Positions 40,059 to 49,391 of a DNA stretch of 59,083 bases are shown one piece after another. A program made the position numbers and the translations under genes. Under the pieces are notes generated by a model. That model saw nothing but the letters and a program-made list of their open reading frames with translations, had not been told where the DNA came from and ran no database searches. Source of the stretch: Burkholderiaceae bacterium (GTDB lineage: Bacteria > Pseudomonadota > Gammaproteobacteria > Burkholderiales > Burkholderiaceae_D); the NCBI GenBank assembly GCA_019232795.1, contig JAFANH010000061.1, positions 1 through 59,083 of the forward strand. The letters run 5' to 3'. Position 1 is the stretch's first letter. Every line of letters starts with the position of its first letter.

Positions 40059-41216
40059 CTACAAACTAAATTCCAGCACCTTACGACTTATGTCTAAGGT
40101 GACGTCGCGCCGTTCTCCCAAGCCAACCATGCGATGGCTTTCCAATTGGATGACAACCGCATCGACACTCTTGCTGTCCAGCGAGTAATCGCTCAAACGT
40201 GTCTTTACGCCGACACTTTCGAAGAATTCCTGCGTCTTCGCAATCGCTGTCTCGATGCGCGCATCCTCATCGCCTTGCGTGATATCCCACACGCGCGCCG
40301 CGTATTGCAGTAATTTCTCGCGCTTGGCGTGCCGGCGCAGGCGCAGCATGGACGGCATGACGATGGCCAGCGTCTGTGCGTGATCGAGGCCGTATAGCGC
40401 CGTCAGTTCATGGCCTATCATGTGGGTGGCCCAGTCTTGCGGGACGCCGGCGCCGATCAAGCCGTTCAGGGCCAGCGTGGCGCACCACATGATATTGGCG
40501 CGGGCGTCGTAATCCTGCGGCGCGGCCAGTGCTTTCGGCCCTTCCTCGATCAGCGTGCGCAGGATGCCTTCGGCGAAGCGGTCTTGCACCGGCGCGTTGA
40601 CCGGGTAAGTCATGTATTGCTCCATGACGTGGGCGTAGGCGTCGACCACGCCGTTGCCGATCTGGCGCACCGGCAGCGTGAAAGTCGTGACCGGGTCGAG
40701 AATGGAGAATTGCGGGAAAACGTGACGGCTGGAAAATGGCACTTTGGCTTTCAGCGATTTGCGTGTCACCACGCTGCCGTTGTTCATTTCCGAGCCGGTG
40801 GCCGGCAGCGTCAGCACAGTGCCGAACGGGCGCGCCTTGGTGATGTTCTTGCCGCGCTTCTCGAGAATGGCCCACGGGTCGCCTTCGAAATCGATGGCGG
40901 CGGCGACGAACTTGGTGCCGTCGATTACCGAGCCGCCGCCGACGGCGAGCAGAAAGTTGGAGTTTTCCTTGCGCGCCAGTTCGACCGCGTGCATCAGCGT
41001 TTCATAGCTCGGATTCGGCTCGATGCCGGCGAATTCCTGCACCGTACGCGCGCCGAGCGCCGTGCGCACTTCGTCAAGCACGCCGTTGCTCTTGATGCTG
41101 CCGCCGCCGTACAGGATCAGCACGCGCGCATCAGCCGGCACTTCCTTGTCGAGGTCCGCGATGCGGCCCTTGCCGAACAGGATCTTGGTGGGGTTGTGGA
41201 AGTCGAAATTCAACAT
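40059..41216 (-). CDS. yqhD: Iron-containing (YqhD-type) alcohol dehydrogenase
   Basis: A 385-aa NADPH-dependent aldehyde reductase/alcohol dehydrogenase of iron-ADH family III, very like YqhD in length and order. The cofactor site is LAVGGGSVIDGTKF at about 90–103. Metal ligands lie in DAYAHVMEQY (Asp and His near 194 and 198) and HMIGHELTALYGLDHAQT (two His near 267 and 281). YqhD proteins scavenge toxic aldehydes. The gene is single, flanked by dispersed palindromes. The symbol is by similarity. Confidence 0.92.
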   Translation of the reverse strand: MLNFDFHNPTKILFGKGRIADLDKEVPADARVLILYGGGSIKSNGVLDEVRTALGARTVQEFAGIEPNPSYETLMHAVELARKENSNFLLAVGGGSVIDGTKFVAAAIDFEGDPWAILEKRGKNITKARPFGTVLTLPATGSEMNNGSVVTRKSLKAKVPFSSRHVFPQFSILDPVTTFTLPVRQIGNGVVDAYAHVMEQYMTYPVNAPVQDRFAEGILRTLIEEGPKALAAPQDYDARANIMWCATLALNGLIGAGVPQDWATHMIGHELTALYGLDHAQTLAIVMPSMLRLRRHAKREKLLQYAARVWDITQGDEDARIETAIAKTQEFFESVGVKTRLSDYSLDSKSVDAVVIQLESHRMVGLGERRDVTLDISRKVLEFSL

Positions 41217-41290
41217 GGGTTGTTCCCTTTTTGTCGGCTTATTTTGCGTTTGATGCTCGTATCAGGATGGACGATGTAACGGGCTCACTA

Positions 41291-41317
41291 TGGATTCCCG
41301 CGTTCGCGGGAATGACG
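41291..41317. repeat. Single-arm dispersed palindrome
   Basis: GGATTCCCGCGTTCGCGGGA followed by ATGACGG matches the right arm of the repeat at 39950–40024. It lies between yqhD and the acylase gene. Confidence 0.75.
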
Positions 41318-41344
41318 GAGCCAGGAACTGAGTATCGTGAGTTG

Positions 41345-43465
41345 CTATTGTCGCTGTAAATCCGCGTTCTTGCCTACGCGGTACTCGCGCTCGATGTGAC
41401 CGGCCAGCTGTTGCTCGGTAAACCATACCGGCTTGGTCTGCATGGCGACGAACAGCGGCAATTGATCGGCGTAGTGCGGCGAGGCGGCGTCGAGCGTGGC
41501 GCTGCCGAACTGGTGGATGCTTTCGCTGCTGAGTCTGCCTTGCTTGTCCCATTCGACGAACATGATCAGGGTGTCGCCTGCCACGCCGTGCAGGTGGCCG
41601 TCGGCCTGCGCTTCGCCCCATACGGCGCGCAAGGTGTCGTGGGCGCCGTCTATCGCCAGATCGGCCTTGCCACGGACGATGCGATTGACTTCGCCCCACT
41701 CCGGGTCGAGGCGGTGGAAGTGCTGCTGCAGACTGTGTGCGGCATCGAGCAAGGCGGTGCGCAGCTCCGGCGCCGGTGTGCCTTCATCGTGCGCACGCAC
41801 CACCGGCACGGCGGCCAGCAGGGCCAGGGCCGCGCTGCGGTTATGCATGTCGGTGCTGCGGTTCCATTGCTGTAGCTGCGCCTGCGCGGCCTGCAGTTCA
41901 GCATCGTTGTTGGCGGGAAGTGCCAGCATTTGCCTGACCACGGCGTACAGAGCGGAGTCGGCGCTGTACATGAGGTCGTACTTGTAGCGGCGGAAGCTTT
42001 CAGCCGAGATGGCGCGATCCTGGCCGAAGGTTTCTTCGAAGCGGCGCGCGCGGTTGGTCATATTGGTCTGTATGCCCATGCTCTTGGGGAAGTCCTCGGG
42101 CTTGAGGTTGTCGGCCGCTTCGCTCGCGTGGTAAGGCGTGCAATTGGAATTGAATACCAGGCCCGAGGGCGGATTCCACAATTGGGGGGCACGCTCCAGC
42201 GGCAGGTAGCCGTGCCAGATCAGGTCGCTGCGGTCGCCAGCCAGCAGCGGCAGCTTTTCGAAACCGGCAGGGCGCTGGGCAAACAGGCCGTTGTACAGGT
42301 AGCCGATATTGCCCTTCTCGTCGGCGTAAATGTAGTTGAGGCTGGGCACGGCCTGCAGCGCCATCGCCGCTTTCCATTCTTCCAGCGAGTGCGCCTTGTT
42401 GAGCCGGTAGACCTGCAGGCCGGCTCGCACCTCGTCCATGCCGGCATAGCGCAGCGCAAAGTCGCCATGGTCGGTGCGCAGCACCGGGCCGTGCGCGGAA
42501 TGCCAGACGGTCTTCGGGATGGGCACCACCAGCGGACCCCATAGCTTGACCCAAAGCCAGGCGGTAGTTTTGTCGAAGTCGCGCCATTGGCCGTCGAGCC
42601 GATATTGGTTGGCGTTGTCCGGATTGACGGTGAGCTTGAACACGTCGACCAGGTCCGGTGCGTTGACGGTGTTGGCCCAGCCCAGGTGTTCGTTATGCCC
42701 GTGCAGCATGAACGGCGCGCCGGGGAAGAAGCCGCCGGCCACGTGCCAGCCCTCGCCGCTTTGCAGTACGGCCTCGTACCAGGCGACTGGGCCGGTATAG
42801 GGCTGGTGCGAATTCACCAGCAGGCGCGTTGCGCCGTCGTTGGAACGCGACGGGGCGACTGCGGCGCCGTTGGAGCCGGTCGGGGTGCGTGGCAATTCGC
42901 TCTTGCCGCTGAAGATTTGCTTGAGCGTGCGGTCGAAGCCGTAAAAGAAAGGCAGCTTGAACAGGAAGCCGGCGGCGACGTCGCGCCCGGTGTAAGGCAG
43001 CACGCCCGGCACGACCTGGTCCGGATGGCGCGCAGCGTAGAGGTTGAGGCCGTCGGCATAAGCATCCATGACGGCGCGCGCATCAGCCGGGATATCGCTG
43101 GTGTAGCGCGCATCGACGTCGTCCCAGATGTGGAGCAGATTGACGAGATAGTCGCCCGGCGCGGCGTCGGGTCCGCGCACGGCGGCCAGATGGCCGCGTA
43201 CGGCAATCGCCACGTCCTGGATGGTGGCGTAGTCGTCCTCCGCATGCGCATAGGCGAAGCCGAAGGCGACGTCGGCATCGCGTGTGCCGAAGATGTGCGG
43301 CACACCCCAGCTGTCGCGCACGATGCGCGCGTCGTAGGCTTGTGCGTGCGTGATCAGTTCTTGTTGGCTAACGCGCTCGCGCTGGCGCCAGGTGTTGGCG
43401 GCAAATAGTGCTACCAGGGCCAGCACGACTACAATCAATACGCTCTTACCTACACGACGCAGCAT
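41345..43465 (-). CDS. Penicillin acylase family protein
   Basis: A 706-aa Ntn-hydrolase precursor. The N-terminal signal anchor (SVLIVVVLALVALFAANTW) is followed by the alpha part with YDARIVRDSWGVPHIFG. A linker precedes the nucleophile Ser in TGSNGAAVAPSRS near residue 198, where self-cleavage creates the beta chain. Conserved beta-chain parts include LLVNSHQPYTGP and MLHGHNEHLGWANT. The family hydrolyses amide bonds of acyl compounds such as beta-lactams or acyl-homoserine lactones; the real substrate here is unknown. Location is periplasmic. Confidence 0.9.
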   Translation of the reverse strand: MLRRVGKSVLIVVVLALVALFAANTWRQRERVSQQELITHAQAYDARIVRDSWGVPHIFGTRDADVAFGFAYAHAEDDYATIQDVAIAVRGHLAAVRGPDAAPGDYLVNLLHIWDDVDARYTSDIPADARAVMDAYADGLNLYAARHPDQVVPGVLPYTGRDVAAGFLFKLPFFYGFDRTLKQIFSGKSELPRTPTGSNGAAVAPSRSNDGATRLLVNSHQPYTGPVAWYEAVLQSGEGWHVAGGFFPGAPFMLHGHNEHLGWANTVNAPDLVDVFKLTVNPDNANQYRLDGQWRDFDKTTAWLWVKLWGPLVVPIPKTVWHSAHGPVLRTDHGDFALRYAGMDEVRAGLQVYRLNKAHSLEEWKAAMALQAVPSLNYIYADEKGNIGYLYNGLFAQRPAGFEKLPLLAGDRSDLIWHGYLPLERAPQLWNPPSGLVFNSNCTPYHASEAADNLKPEDFPKSMGIQTNMTNRARRFEETFGQDRAISAESFRRYKYDLMYSADSALYAVVRQMLALPANNDAELQAAQAQLQQWNRSTDMHNRSAALALLAAVPVVRAHDEGTPAPELRTALLDAAHSLQQHFHRLDPEWGEVNRIVRGKADLAIDGAHDTLRAVWGEAQADGHLHGVAGDTLIMFVEWDKQGRLSSESIHQFGSATLDAASPHYADQLPLFVAMQTKPVWFTEQQLAGHIEREYRVGKNADLQRQ

Positions 43466-43544
43466 GCGTGCTCCTTATTGGATTGGGGAAGCGCCGGCAG
43501 CGAGTACCGGCATGGCCGGATCGAACAAACCGTGGGCGGCTTGC

Positions 43545-44192
43545 TCAATTCGAATAAGTCAGGAAGCGATTGTAGCGTTCCAGCACCATGGGCACATAGC
43601 GCTGGGTTTCCGGGTAGGCGGGGATGCGCCTGCCGCTGCGGATGACGGCGTTTTCACCGGCGTTGTAGGCGGCGACGGCCAGGCGCACGTCGCCGTTGAA
43701 CATGGCGAGCAGGTCGCGCAGGTAGCGTGCGCCGACGTCGACGTTCTGCTCGGCCGAATACAAGTCGAATTGTCCATAGCGCGCAGCCGTGGCCGGCATG
43801 ACCTGCATCAGGCCGATTGCACCCTTGTTGGAGAAGGCGTGTTCGTCGAAACCAGATTCCACTTCGATCACGGCCTTGAGCAAGGCGGCGCGTATGCCGT
43901 GCGTGCTGGCGGCGCGCTGCACCAGCGGATCGAGTGCGGCGCGCCGCGCGGCCAGTTGCGCGACCGAGACCGGGCCGCCACCCGAATGCGGCCACAGCTG
44001 TTTGCCGTCGAATACGGCGATGACGTAGGAGCTCTTGTTGATCGGGTGATCGGAGAAGGTGACGCTGTTGTTGGAAGCGTCGAGCGAGCGGTAGATCTTG
44101 GTATCGGCGTGCGCCGCCGCAGCCGCGCAGAGCGCGAGGCTGATCCAAGCAAGCTTGGCGACACCGTGATCGAGTCGAAAACCTGTATGCAT
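43545..44192 (-). CDS. Lytic transglycosylase (SLT domain)
   Basis: A 215-aa exported murein lytic transglycosylase. The ATG at 44192 has GGGAAG five bases upstream. A signal peptide ends near HADTKIY, and a short DUF4124-like N-terminal part follows (IYRSLDASNNSVTFSD). The SLT domain shows the catalytic Glu112 in VIEVESGFDEHAF, then SNKGAIGLMQVMPATAARYG and AYNAGENAV. It would cleave peptidoglycan glycan strands. The gap of 79 bp to the acylase gene suggests possible cotranscription. Confidence 0.92.
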   Translation of the reverse strand: MHTGFRLDHGVAKLAWISLALCAAAAAHADTKIYRSLDASNNSVTFSDHPINKSSYVIAVFDGKQLWPHSGGGPVSVAQLAARRAALDPLVQRAASTHGIRAALLKAVIEVESGFDEHAFSNKGAIGLMQVMPATAARYGQFDLYSAEQNVDVGARYLRDLLAMFNGDVRLAVAAYNAGENAVIRSGRRIPAYPETQRYVPMVLERYNRFLTYSN

Positions 44193-44305
44193 GAAATCTT
44201 CCCGGGAGCTGTCAACGATACGCCCGAATCGCCTTTCGCCGCAAGACATTCTTGCGACGTTAGCGGATCGTCATTTCAAAAAAATCAAGAGAGCACAGCT
44301 CGAGT

Positions 44306-46099
44306 TCAAAATCCCGGTGGCCGCTCGCTTGCCACGTTGGCGTGCCTTTCCAGCGCCAGGCCGACGCGCGCCAGCGTGCCCTCGTCGAACAGGCGTCCGA
44401 TCAGTGTCACGCCATGGGGCACGCGCCGCGGCGGCGAGAATTTCGGTAGCGGATGGGCTGGATCCGGCGCCCAGTCGCTGCGCGCTTCCGACACCATGAC
44501 CGAACCTGTGCGCAGCGTCAGCGAAGGGTGGCCGGTGTTGTTGGAGATGACCAGCATTTCGTCGCGCAGCGAAGGTACTAATAGTAGGTCGACTTCGCTG
44601 AAGATGCGCGCCATTTCCAGTGCGACCTTGCGGCGCAGGCGGTCGGCCTGAACGAAGTCGACCGCCGACAGGAAGCGCGCCTGGCGGAAGGTGTTGGGCC
44701 AGGCGTCCGGCACTTGCGCCTTGAGCTGGCCGACGCGGCCGTCGAGCGTGATCTCCTCGAAGGCGGCAGCGCCCTCGGCGAACAGGATCAGGTTGAGCGA
44801 GTCATAGGGCCAGTCGGGCAGCGCCACCGGCGTGGGAATCAGGCCCAGGGTTTTGGCGGCCTCGAGTGCGGCACGATCGACATCGGTGGCCGGGTCTTCC
44901 TTCATCCAGGCCGGGAAGTAACCGATCTTCAAACCCTTCACGGGCACTCCGGCGTCGAAATCGAGCTTGCTCGGCACGCTGGCGACGTCGCCGGCGTCGG
45001 GGCCGGAGATTGCATGCAGCACCAGCATGGCATCTTCGACCGAACGCGTCATGGGACCGAGCTTGTCGAGCGACCAGCACAGCGTCATGGCGCCGGTGCG
45101 CGCCACCCGGCCATAAGTGGGGCGCAGACCTGTGACGCCGCAGCGCATGCTGGGGCTGACGATGCTGCCGCCGGTTTCGCTGCCGATGGAGAACGCCACC
45201 AGGCCGGCAGCGGTGGCGGCGCCGGGGCCGGCGCTCGAACCGGAAGCGCCCTCGTCGAGATTCCAGGGGTTCATGGTCTGGCCGCCGAACCAGATGTCGT
45301 TCAAGGCCAGCGCACCGAGACTGAGTTTGGCGATCAGCACCGCACCCGCGGCGTTCAGGTGCGCCACCACGGCCGAATCCCTGGCCGGCACGCGGTCGCG
45401 GAACGGCTCCGCGCCCCAGGTGGTGGCGATGCCGGCGGTGTCGAGCAAGTCCTTGACGCCATAGGGTATGCCGTGCAGCGGGCCGCGGATTCGGCCGGCG
45501 GCGATTTCGCGGTCCGCTTGCCTGGCCTGCGTCAGGGCGTGCTCCTCGGTGAGCGTGATCACGCAGCGCAGCGTGGGATTGAAGCGCTTGATGCGTTCGA
45601 GGTAGATGCGCGTGAGGCGCTCGGAGCTGAGTTTTCGGCTTTCTATCCAGCGCGACAGCTTCGTGACCGGAGCGAAAGCGATGTCGTCGTCATGTGCCGG
45701 CAAGGGACCGGGATCGGCCTTGCTGCGCACAAAGTCGTGTCCCCGCTTTTGCCCTGTTCCTCCGGCAACCGCGACCGGATTCCATTGCGTGGCCGGCGCC
45801 ACACCGTCTTCCAGCATTACCTTGCGCGGGCCGGTGCGGCGTTCCAGCAAGCCGGCCATCGAGGTGCGCCAGCTGTCTGCCGCCATGCTGCGTTCAGCCG
45901 GCCCCATGTTGACCTGGACCAGTTTCTCGGCTTCGGCGAAGGTGGTTGTCGACACTTCCGGTCCGACTGCCGGCAAGGTGCCGAAGGTAGGCGGGGCGCC
46001 AGGCGTCGTCGACTCTGCTTGATCCGCACCTTTTGCCACTGACGCAGCGGCGAGCAAGCCAAGTGGCGCTTTGATCAGGAACTGGCGGCGTTGGGTCAT
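44306..46099 (-). CDS. Amidase-signature enzyme with Tat signal
   Basis: A 597-aa enzyme starting at the ATG at 46099; the longer reading is not conserved. The N-terminus MTQRRQFLIKAPLGLLAAAS has a twin-arginine Tat motif, so it is probably exported folded. The Ser–cis-Ser–Lys triad is visible: Lys216 (PYGVKDLLD), Ser288 (GASGSSAGPG) and Ser312 (GSETGGSIVSP). A run of about 130 residues before the amidase core is unusual for the family and contains no recognised domain. The substrate could be a peptide or acyl amide. Confidence 0.9.
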   Translation of the reverse strand: MTQRRQFLIKAPLGLLAAASVAKGADQAESTTPGAPPTFGTLPAVGPEVSTTTFAEAEKLVQVNMGPAERSMAADSWRTSMAGLLERRTGPRKVMLEDGVAPATQWNPVAVAGGTGQKRGHDFVRSKADPGPLPAHDDDIAFAPVTKLSRWIESRKLSSERLTRIYLERIKRFNPTLRCVITLTEEHALTQARQADREIAAGRIRGPLHGIPYGVKDLLDTAGIATTWGAEPFRDRVPARDSAVVAHLNAAGAVLIAKLSLGALALNDIWFGGQTMNPWNLDEGASGSSAGPGAATAAGLVAFSIGSETGGSIVSPSMRCGVTGLRPTYGRVARTGAMTLCWSLDKLGPMTRSVEDAMLVLHAISGPDAGDVASVPSKLDFDAGVPVKGLKIGYFPAWMKEDPATDVDRAALEAAKTLGLIPTPVALPDWPYDSLNLILFAEGAAAFEEITLDGRVGQLKAQVPDAWPNTFRQARFLSAVDFVQADRLRRKVALEMARIFSEVDLLLVPSLRDEMLVISNNTGHPSLTLRTGSVMVSEARSDWAPDPAHPLPKFSPPRRVPHGVTLIGRLFDEGTLARVGLALERHANVASERPPGF

Positions 46100-46391
46100 G
46101 GTCTTATCTTTTGGAAGGAGGTTGAAGCGGCTCATCTTAGCTGAAACGGCGACCAGAGATAAAGTACAGTGGAAACGCAACCGTGCGCCGCTTGCTATTC
46201 CCGTGCAATGGGTGAATGATTGCGGTGAATCGTAACGTTGCGCGTGCCTTATGGCTGGTGCTGGAGCAGCGAGTCTCTGCTGCGTACGATGCGGCCTATG
46301 GTGTGGGATTAAATATGCATCTTGCCGCGTGCGTTGAGCGCATTTGGCGATGCAATCGGGAAACATCGTGGCGGGTCACTCTGGGCTGGGC

Positions 46392-47090
46392 ATGAAGTTG
46401 TTCGCGGATAGGCGGCAAGCGGGCGTGCGATTGGCGGAGCGCCTGCAGACCTATGCAGAACGCAGCAGCGCGATAGTCTTGGCTCTGCCGCGCGGCGGGG
46501 TACCGGTGGCTTACGAGGTGGCGCAGATGCTGGCTGTGACGCTCGACGTGCTGTTGGTGCGCAAGCTGGGTCTGCCCGGCAACGAGGAATATGCGATCGG
46601 TGCGATCGCCGGCGGTGGAACGCGTATCCTGCACCAGGACGTGATAGCGGCCTTGGGACTGGCGCCGCAAGTGATTGAGGCGATTGCGGCGCGCGAATTG
46701 CGGGAACTGGCACGGCGCGAAGCCATATATCGCGCGGGATGCGATCCCTTATGCCTGGATCAGCGCGAAGTCATCCTGGTCGACGATGGCGTCGCTACCG
46801 GAGCCAGCATGGAAGTGGCGGCGCAGGTGGTGCGCGCGGCCGGAGCGCGCAGGATAGTGATAGCAGTACCGGTTGCGCCGGTCGAGGCCGGCGGGCTGCT
46901 GGGCAGCCAGGCCGACGAGGTGGTGTGCCTGAATATGCCGGAGGCGTTTTATTCGGTCGGCCAGTGGTATGAGGATTTTGAACAAACCAGCGACCATGAG
47001 GTGATTGCCCTGCTCGAACATTTTCGGTTGGAGCGCAGCCGCAGGCCGGAACAGTGCGGCCAGGCCGGCGGGAAATCGGGTCAAGGCTGA
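46392..47090 (+). CDS. Phosphoribosyltransferase-family protein
   Basis: A 232-aa protein of the stand-alone PRTase type. I prefer the ATG at 46392 (MKLFADRRQAGVRLAERLQT), the usual family start; an upstream ATG at 46350 would add 14 residues. The PRPP-binding loop is VILVDDGVATGASM at about 138–151, preceded by LALPRGGVPVAYEVA and LVRKLGLPGNEEYAIGAIA. Such proteins often sit with dienelactone-hydrolase-like genes and their acceptor base is unknown. Confidence 0.85.
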   Translation: MKLFADRRQAGVRLAERLQTYAERSSAIVLALPRGGVPVAYEVAQMLAVTLDVLLVRKLGLPGNEEYAIGAIAGGGTRILHQDVIAALGLAPQVIEAIAARELRELARREAIYRAGCDPLCLDQREVILVDDGVATGASMEVAAQVVRAAGARRIVIAVPVAPVEAGGLLGSQADEVVCLNMPEAFYSVGQWYEDFEQTSDHEVIALLEHFRLERSRRPEQCGQAGGKSGQG

Positions 47091-47305
47091 GGCCGGTCGC
47101 GGGTCTGGACGAGCCCGGTTTGGTGCCTGGATTTGGGCTAAATTTGCGGCAAAAATGCTGCGAAGCGGAAAGGAAAAGGAAAATTTTTCAAATTGGCAGG
47201 TTTTTTGCTTCAAGTTTCTGTTGCGGCAGCCGAATAGTGTGAGATGCTTGTTTGGGCCGACTTTTGGTTGCTTGCCACTAACAATAATTATATCTGGAGG
47301 GGTTT

Positions 47306-47608
47306 ATGACTATAGGATCATTTGCCATCGCCGACGCAGTACTGGATGGCTTGTGGTCGACGATGGGTACGCTGCCTAACCTCTTGATTTTGTTGGGAGC
47401 CATCGTCACGTCCGCACTCATCGTCAGCGTGCTGGGCCGCGTGATCCATCACATGGACGAGGATGGCAGCGATGACTTCATCCCGCGCAGCAACCGTGAC
47501 CGACGCAGCGGAATCGATCTCTCCCCCCCCTATATGAGCAATACCGGCATGGTGTTTACCAATCGCCGTTCCGGATTGGACCGCCGGGCTCTGACTACAG
47601 CCGGTTGA
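47306..47608 (+). CDS. Small membrane protein with NRRSG-DRR motif
   Basis: A 100-aa protein with GGAGGGG just before its ATG. A membrane helix at about 24–46 (NLLILLGAIVTSALIVSVLG) is followed by an acidic stretch (HHMDEDGSDDF). Two related basic motifs follow, SNRDRRSGIDLS and TNRRSGLDRRAL. Similar (N)RR-x-G-x-DRR tails occur in many small betaproteobacterial proteins of unknown function. It is a lone gene. Confidence 0.65.
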   Translation: MTIGSFAIADAVLDGLWSTMGTLPNLLILLGAIVTSALIVSVLGRVIHHMDEDGSDDFIPRSNRDRRSGIDLSPPYMSNTGMVFTNRRSGLDRRALTTAG

Positions 47609-47942
47609 GGCCGCATTCGCGCCGCTTTCGTACCGCCTCGTGCCGGATAGAGCCGCGCTCACCTGGTAAAAACGTGTCACATAGTGGTTAATGTAACAAC
47701 TGGTAGTCTGCCGCTGTCGAATTTTTTGACAGTCAAAATTGTCGGAATTTTTGACAATGCGTATCTGTCAGCCGGTTTCGAACAAATCGGGTAACTGATT
47801 TTAAAGCGCTTTTCCGCCACCACCTGGCTCTTCCCCGGCTTTTCCAAATGCCTGGCCCGACTTCTCGGTGTCGGATTTTCGAACCCGTTTCGTCCCTGCG
47901 CCGTAGCACCGAACACGGCTTAGGCCGTGCCCCCAATTCCGG
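47609..47942. promoter_or_regulatory. Convergent intergenic region with two operator-like dyads
   Basis: No convincing gene is seen. Two dyads of the form TGTC-N9-GACA lie at 47714–47732 (arms CTGTC/GACAG) and 47738–47758 (arms ATTGTC/GACAAT), with near-identical T-rich centres and 25 bp between centres. They are placed downstream of both neighbouring genes, where promoters are not expected. Confidence 0.5.
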
Positions 47943-49391
47943 TTAGAAATTCTTATATACGATGTCGGGCGCGGGTGTGGCCGATAACGCGGTTACGGCC
48001 GCGGTTGCGCATACCAGGATAGTGAACCAGGCGGTGCGCACATAGCGGGACAGCAGCAAGGGCCGGCCGGCCGCTGCCGGCGTCAGAGCCAGACTGCGCA
48101 GGCGTTCCCAGCATTCGAACAGCACGGTGGCCGCACCAAATATTGCCGCGGTGACGGCGCCCATGCCGCTCCAGCCCAGCTTGCCGCACAGGTCGACAAT
48201 TTGCGGCCAGCTTGCCCAGAAGCACACCAGGCTTAGACAGAAATAGGTAAACGTGATGCCGCGCGCGCAGGCTTGATAGAGCCAGTGCGCGGCGCGTGCG
48301 CGGTATTCCTTGCGGCCCAGGCGCTTGGTCATGAAGACCTGGTAGAGCTTGTTGCCGCTGACGCCTACCCCGAGCAGGAGGCCGTACAGGGCGAACACGA
48401 AGGTTTGTCCATGCCACAAGCCGATCAGGAAGAAGGTGACCAGGAACGCGAATACGCCTATGTAGGGATCGACCGCCGGCGAGGGGAAGCGCAACATCGT
48501 CCTTTTGACGAGCGGATTGTAAACGTAGGTCTTCAGCCAGTTGGACAGCGTCATATGCCAGCGCGCCCAGAAATCCATGAAATTCAATGCGGCGAAGGGG
48601 CGCTCGAAATTTTCCGGCAAGACGTTGCCGAAAAAGCGCGCCACGCCGATCACGATGTCTGTGTAGCCGGAGAAATTGCAATACAGATAGAGCGTGTAGC
48701 CGGAAATTACCGCCGTGCCGTTGACCGCCTTGTCGATCAGCGAGGCGTGCACTTGCAATGCAATTAGACCCTGCTTGTGCCAGGCAAACAGCAGTGCCGC
48801 CGCGACCATGACCTTGAAAGCGCCGACGGCGATGCGCTCAAGGGCGCGGCCGAAAGCAAACCAGGTCATGGGCAGGGGCGCAGAGCGGTAGGCGGCGAAG
48901 TCTTCGTAGCGCTGGATAGGTCCGGAAATCAGGGTAGTGAAGCTGAGCAGATAATTCAGATAGGCGACGGCTCCCGGACACTGCTGGACGTTGCCGCTGG
49001 CAGCGTCGATCTGCAATTGCAGGATGCGAAAGAACATGTAAGACAGTCCTATCGTCATGTAGATGTGCGGCAGCAACAGCACTCCGGGTATGAAGGCGTA
49101 CTTCTTGACCCAGAAAAAATAAGCGAGCGTCAGCGCCAGTACAGCCGCCGCCAGCCTGGCATTGCCTTGTTTGACGTGCAGCAGGCGCATGCCGGCATAG
49201 CCCAGGGCAAGAAAACAGGCCATCGGCAGCAGGCCGTTCCAGCCGCCTACGGCGAAGGTCGAGAGGAAATACAGGTTGGCCGCCAGCAGCGCGAGGTCGC
49301 GTAGCGCAGGCATGCGCAGCCGCGCCGCGACTCCATGCAGGACGATGGCCGCGAGGGCAAACAACAGGAAGGAAACGGAAGTGATATTCAT
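47943..49391 (-). CDS. MBOAT-family membrane acyltransferase
   Basis: A 482-aa polytopic O-acyltransferase similar to AlgI/DltB. It has about eleven membrane helices. The conserved core is ISGPIQRYEDF, YLYCNFSGYTDIVIGVARFF, NFMDFWARWHMTLSNWLKTY near 270–290, and the MBOAT histidine in IGLWHGQTFVF near 324. Such proteins pass an acyl group across the inner membrane to a polysaccharide or teichoic acid. It overlaps the SGNH gene by 4 nt and is the last gene of the operon that starts with the acyl carrier protein. Confidence 0.92.
   Translation of the reverse strand: MNITSVSFLLFALAAIVLHGVAARLRMPALRDLALLAANLYFLSTFAVGGWNGLLPMACFLALGYAGMRLLHVKQGNARLAAAVLALTLAYFFWVKKYAFIPGVLLLPHIYMTIGLSYMFFRILQLQIDAASGNVQQCPGAVAYLNYLLSFTTLISGPIQRYEDFAAYRSAPLPMTWFAFGRALERIAVGAFKVMVAAALLFAWHKQGLIALQVHASLIDKAVNGTAVISGYTLYLYCNFSGYTDIVIGVARFFGNVLPENFERPFAALNFMDFWARWHMTLSNWLKTYVYNPLVKRTMLRFPSPAVDPYIGVFAFLVTFFLIGLWHGQTFVFALYGLLLGVGVSGNKLYQVFMTKRLGRKEYRARAAHWLYQACARGITFTYFCLSLVCFWASWPQIVDLCGKLGWSGMGAVTAAIFGAATVLFECWERLRSLALTPAAAGRPLLLSRYVRTAWFTILVCATAAVTALSATPAPDIVYKNF

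Noticed and set aside
47677..47916. A 79-codon minus-strand frame covering the TGTC dyads
   Set aside because: No convincing start signal or protein features; the dyads themselves better explain the conservation-like look of the region.
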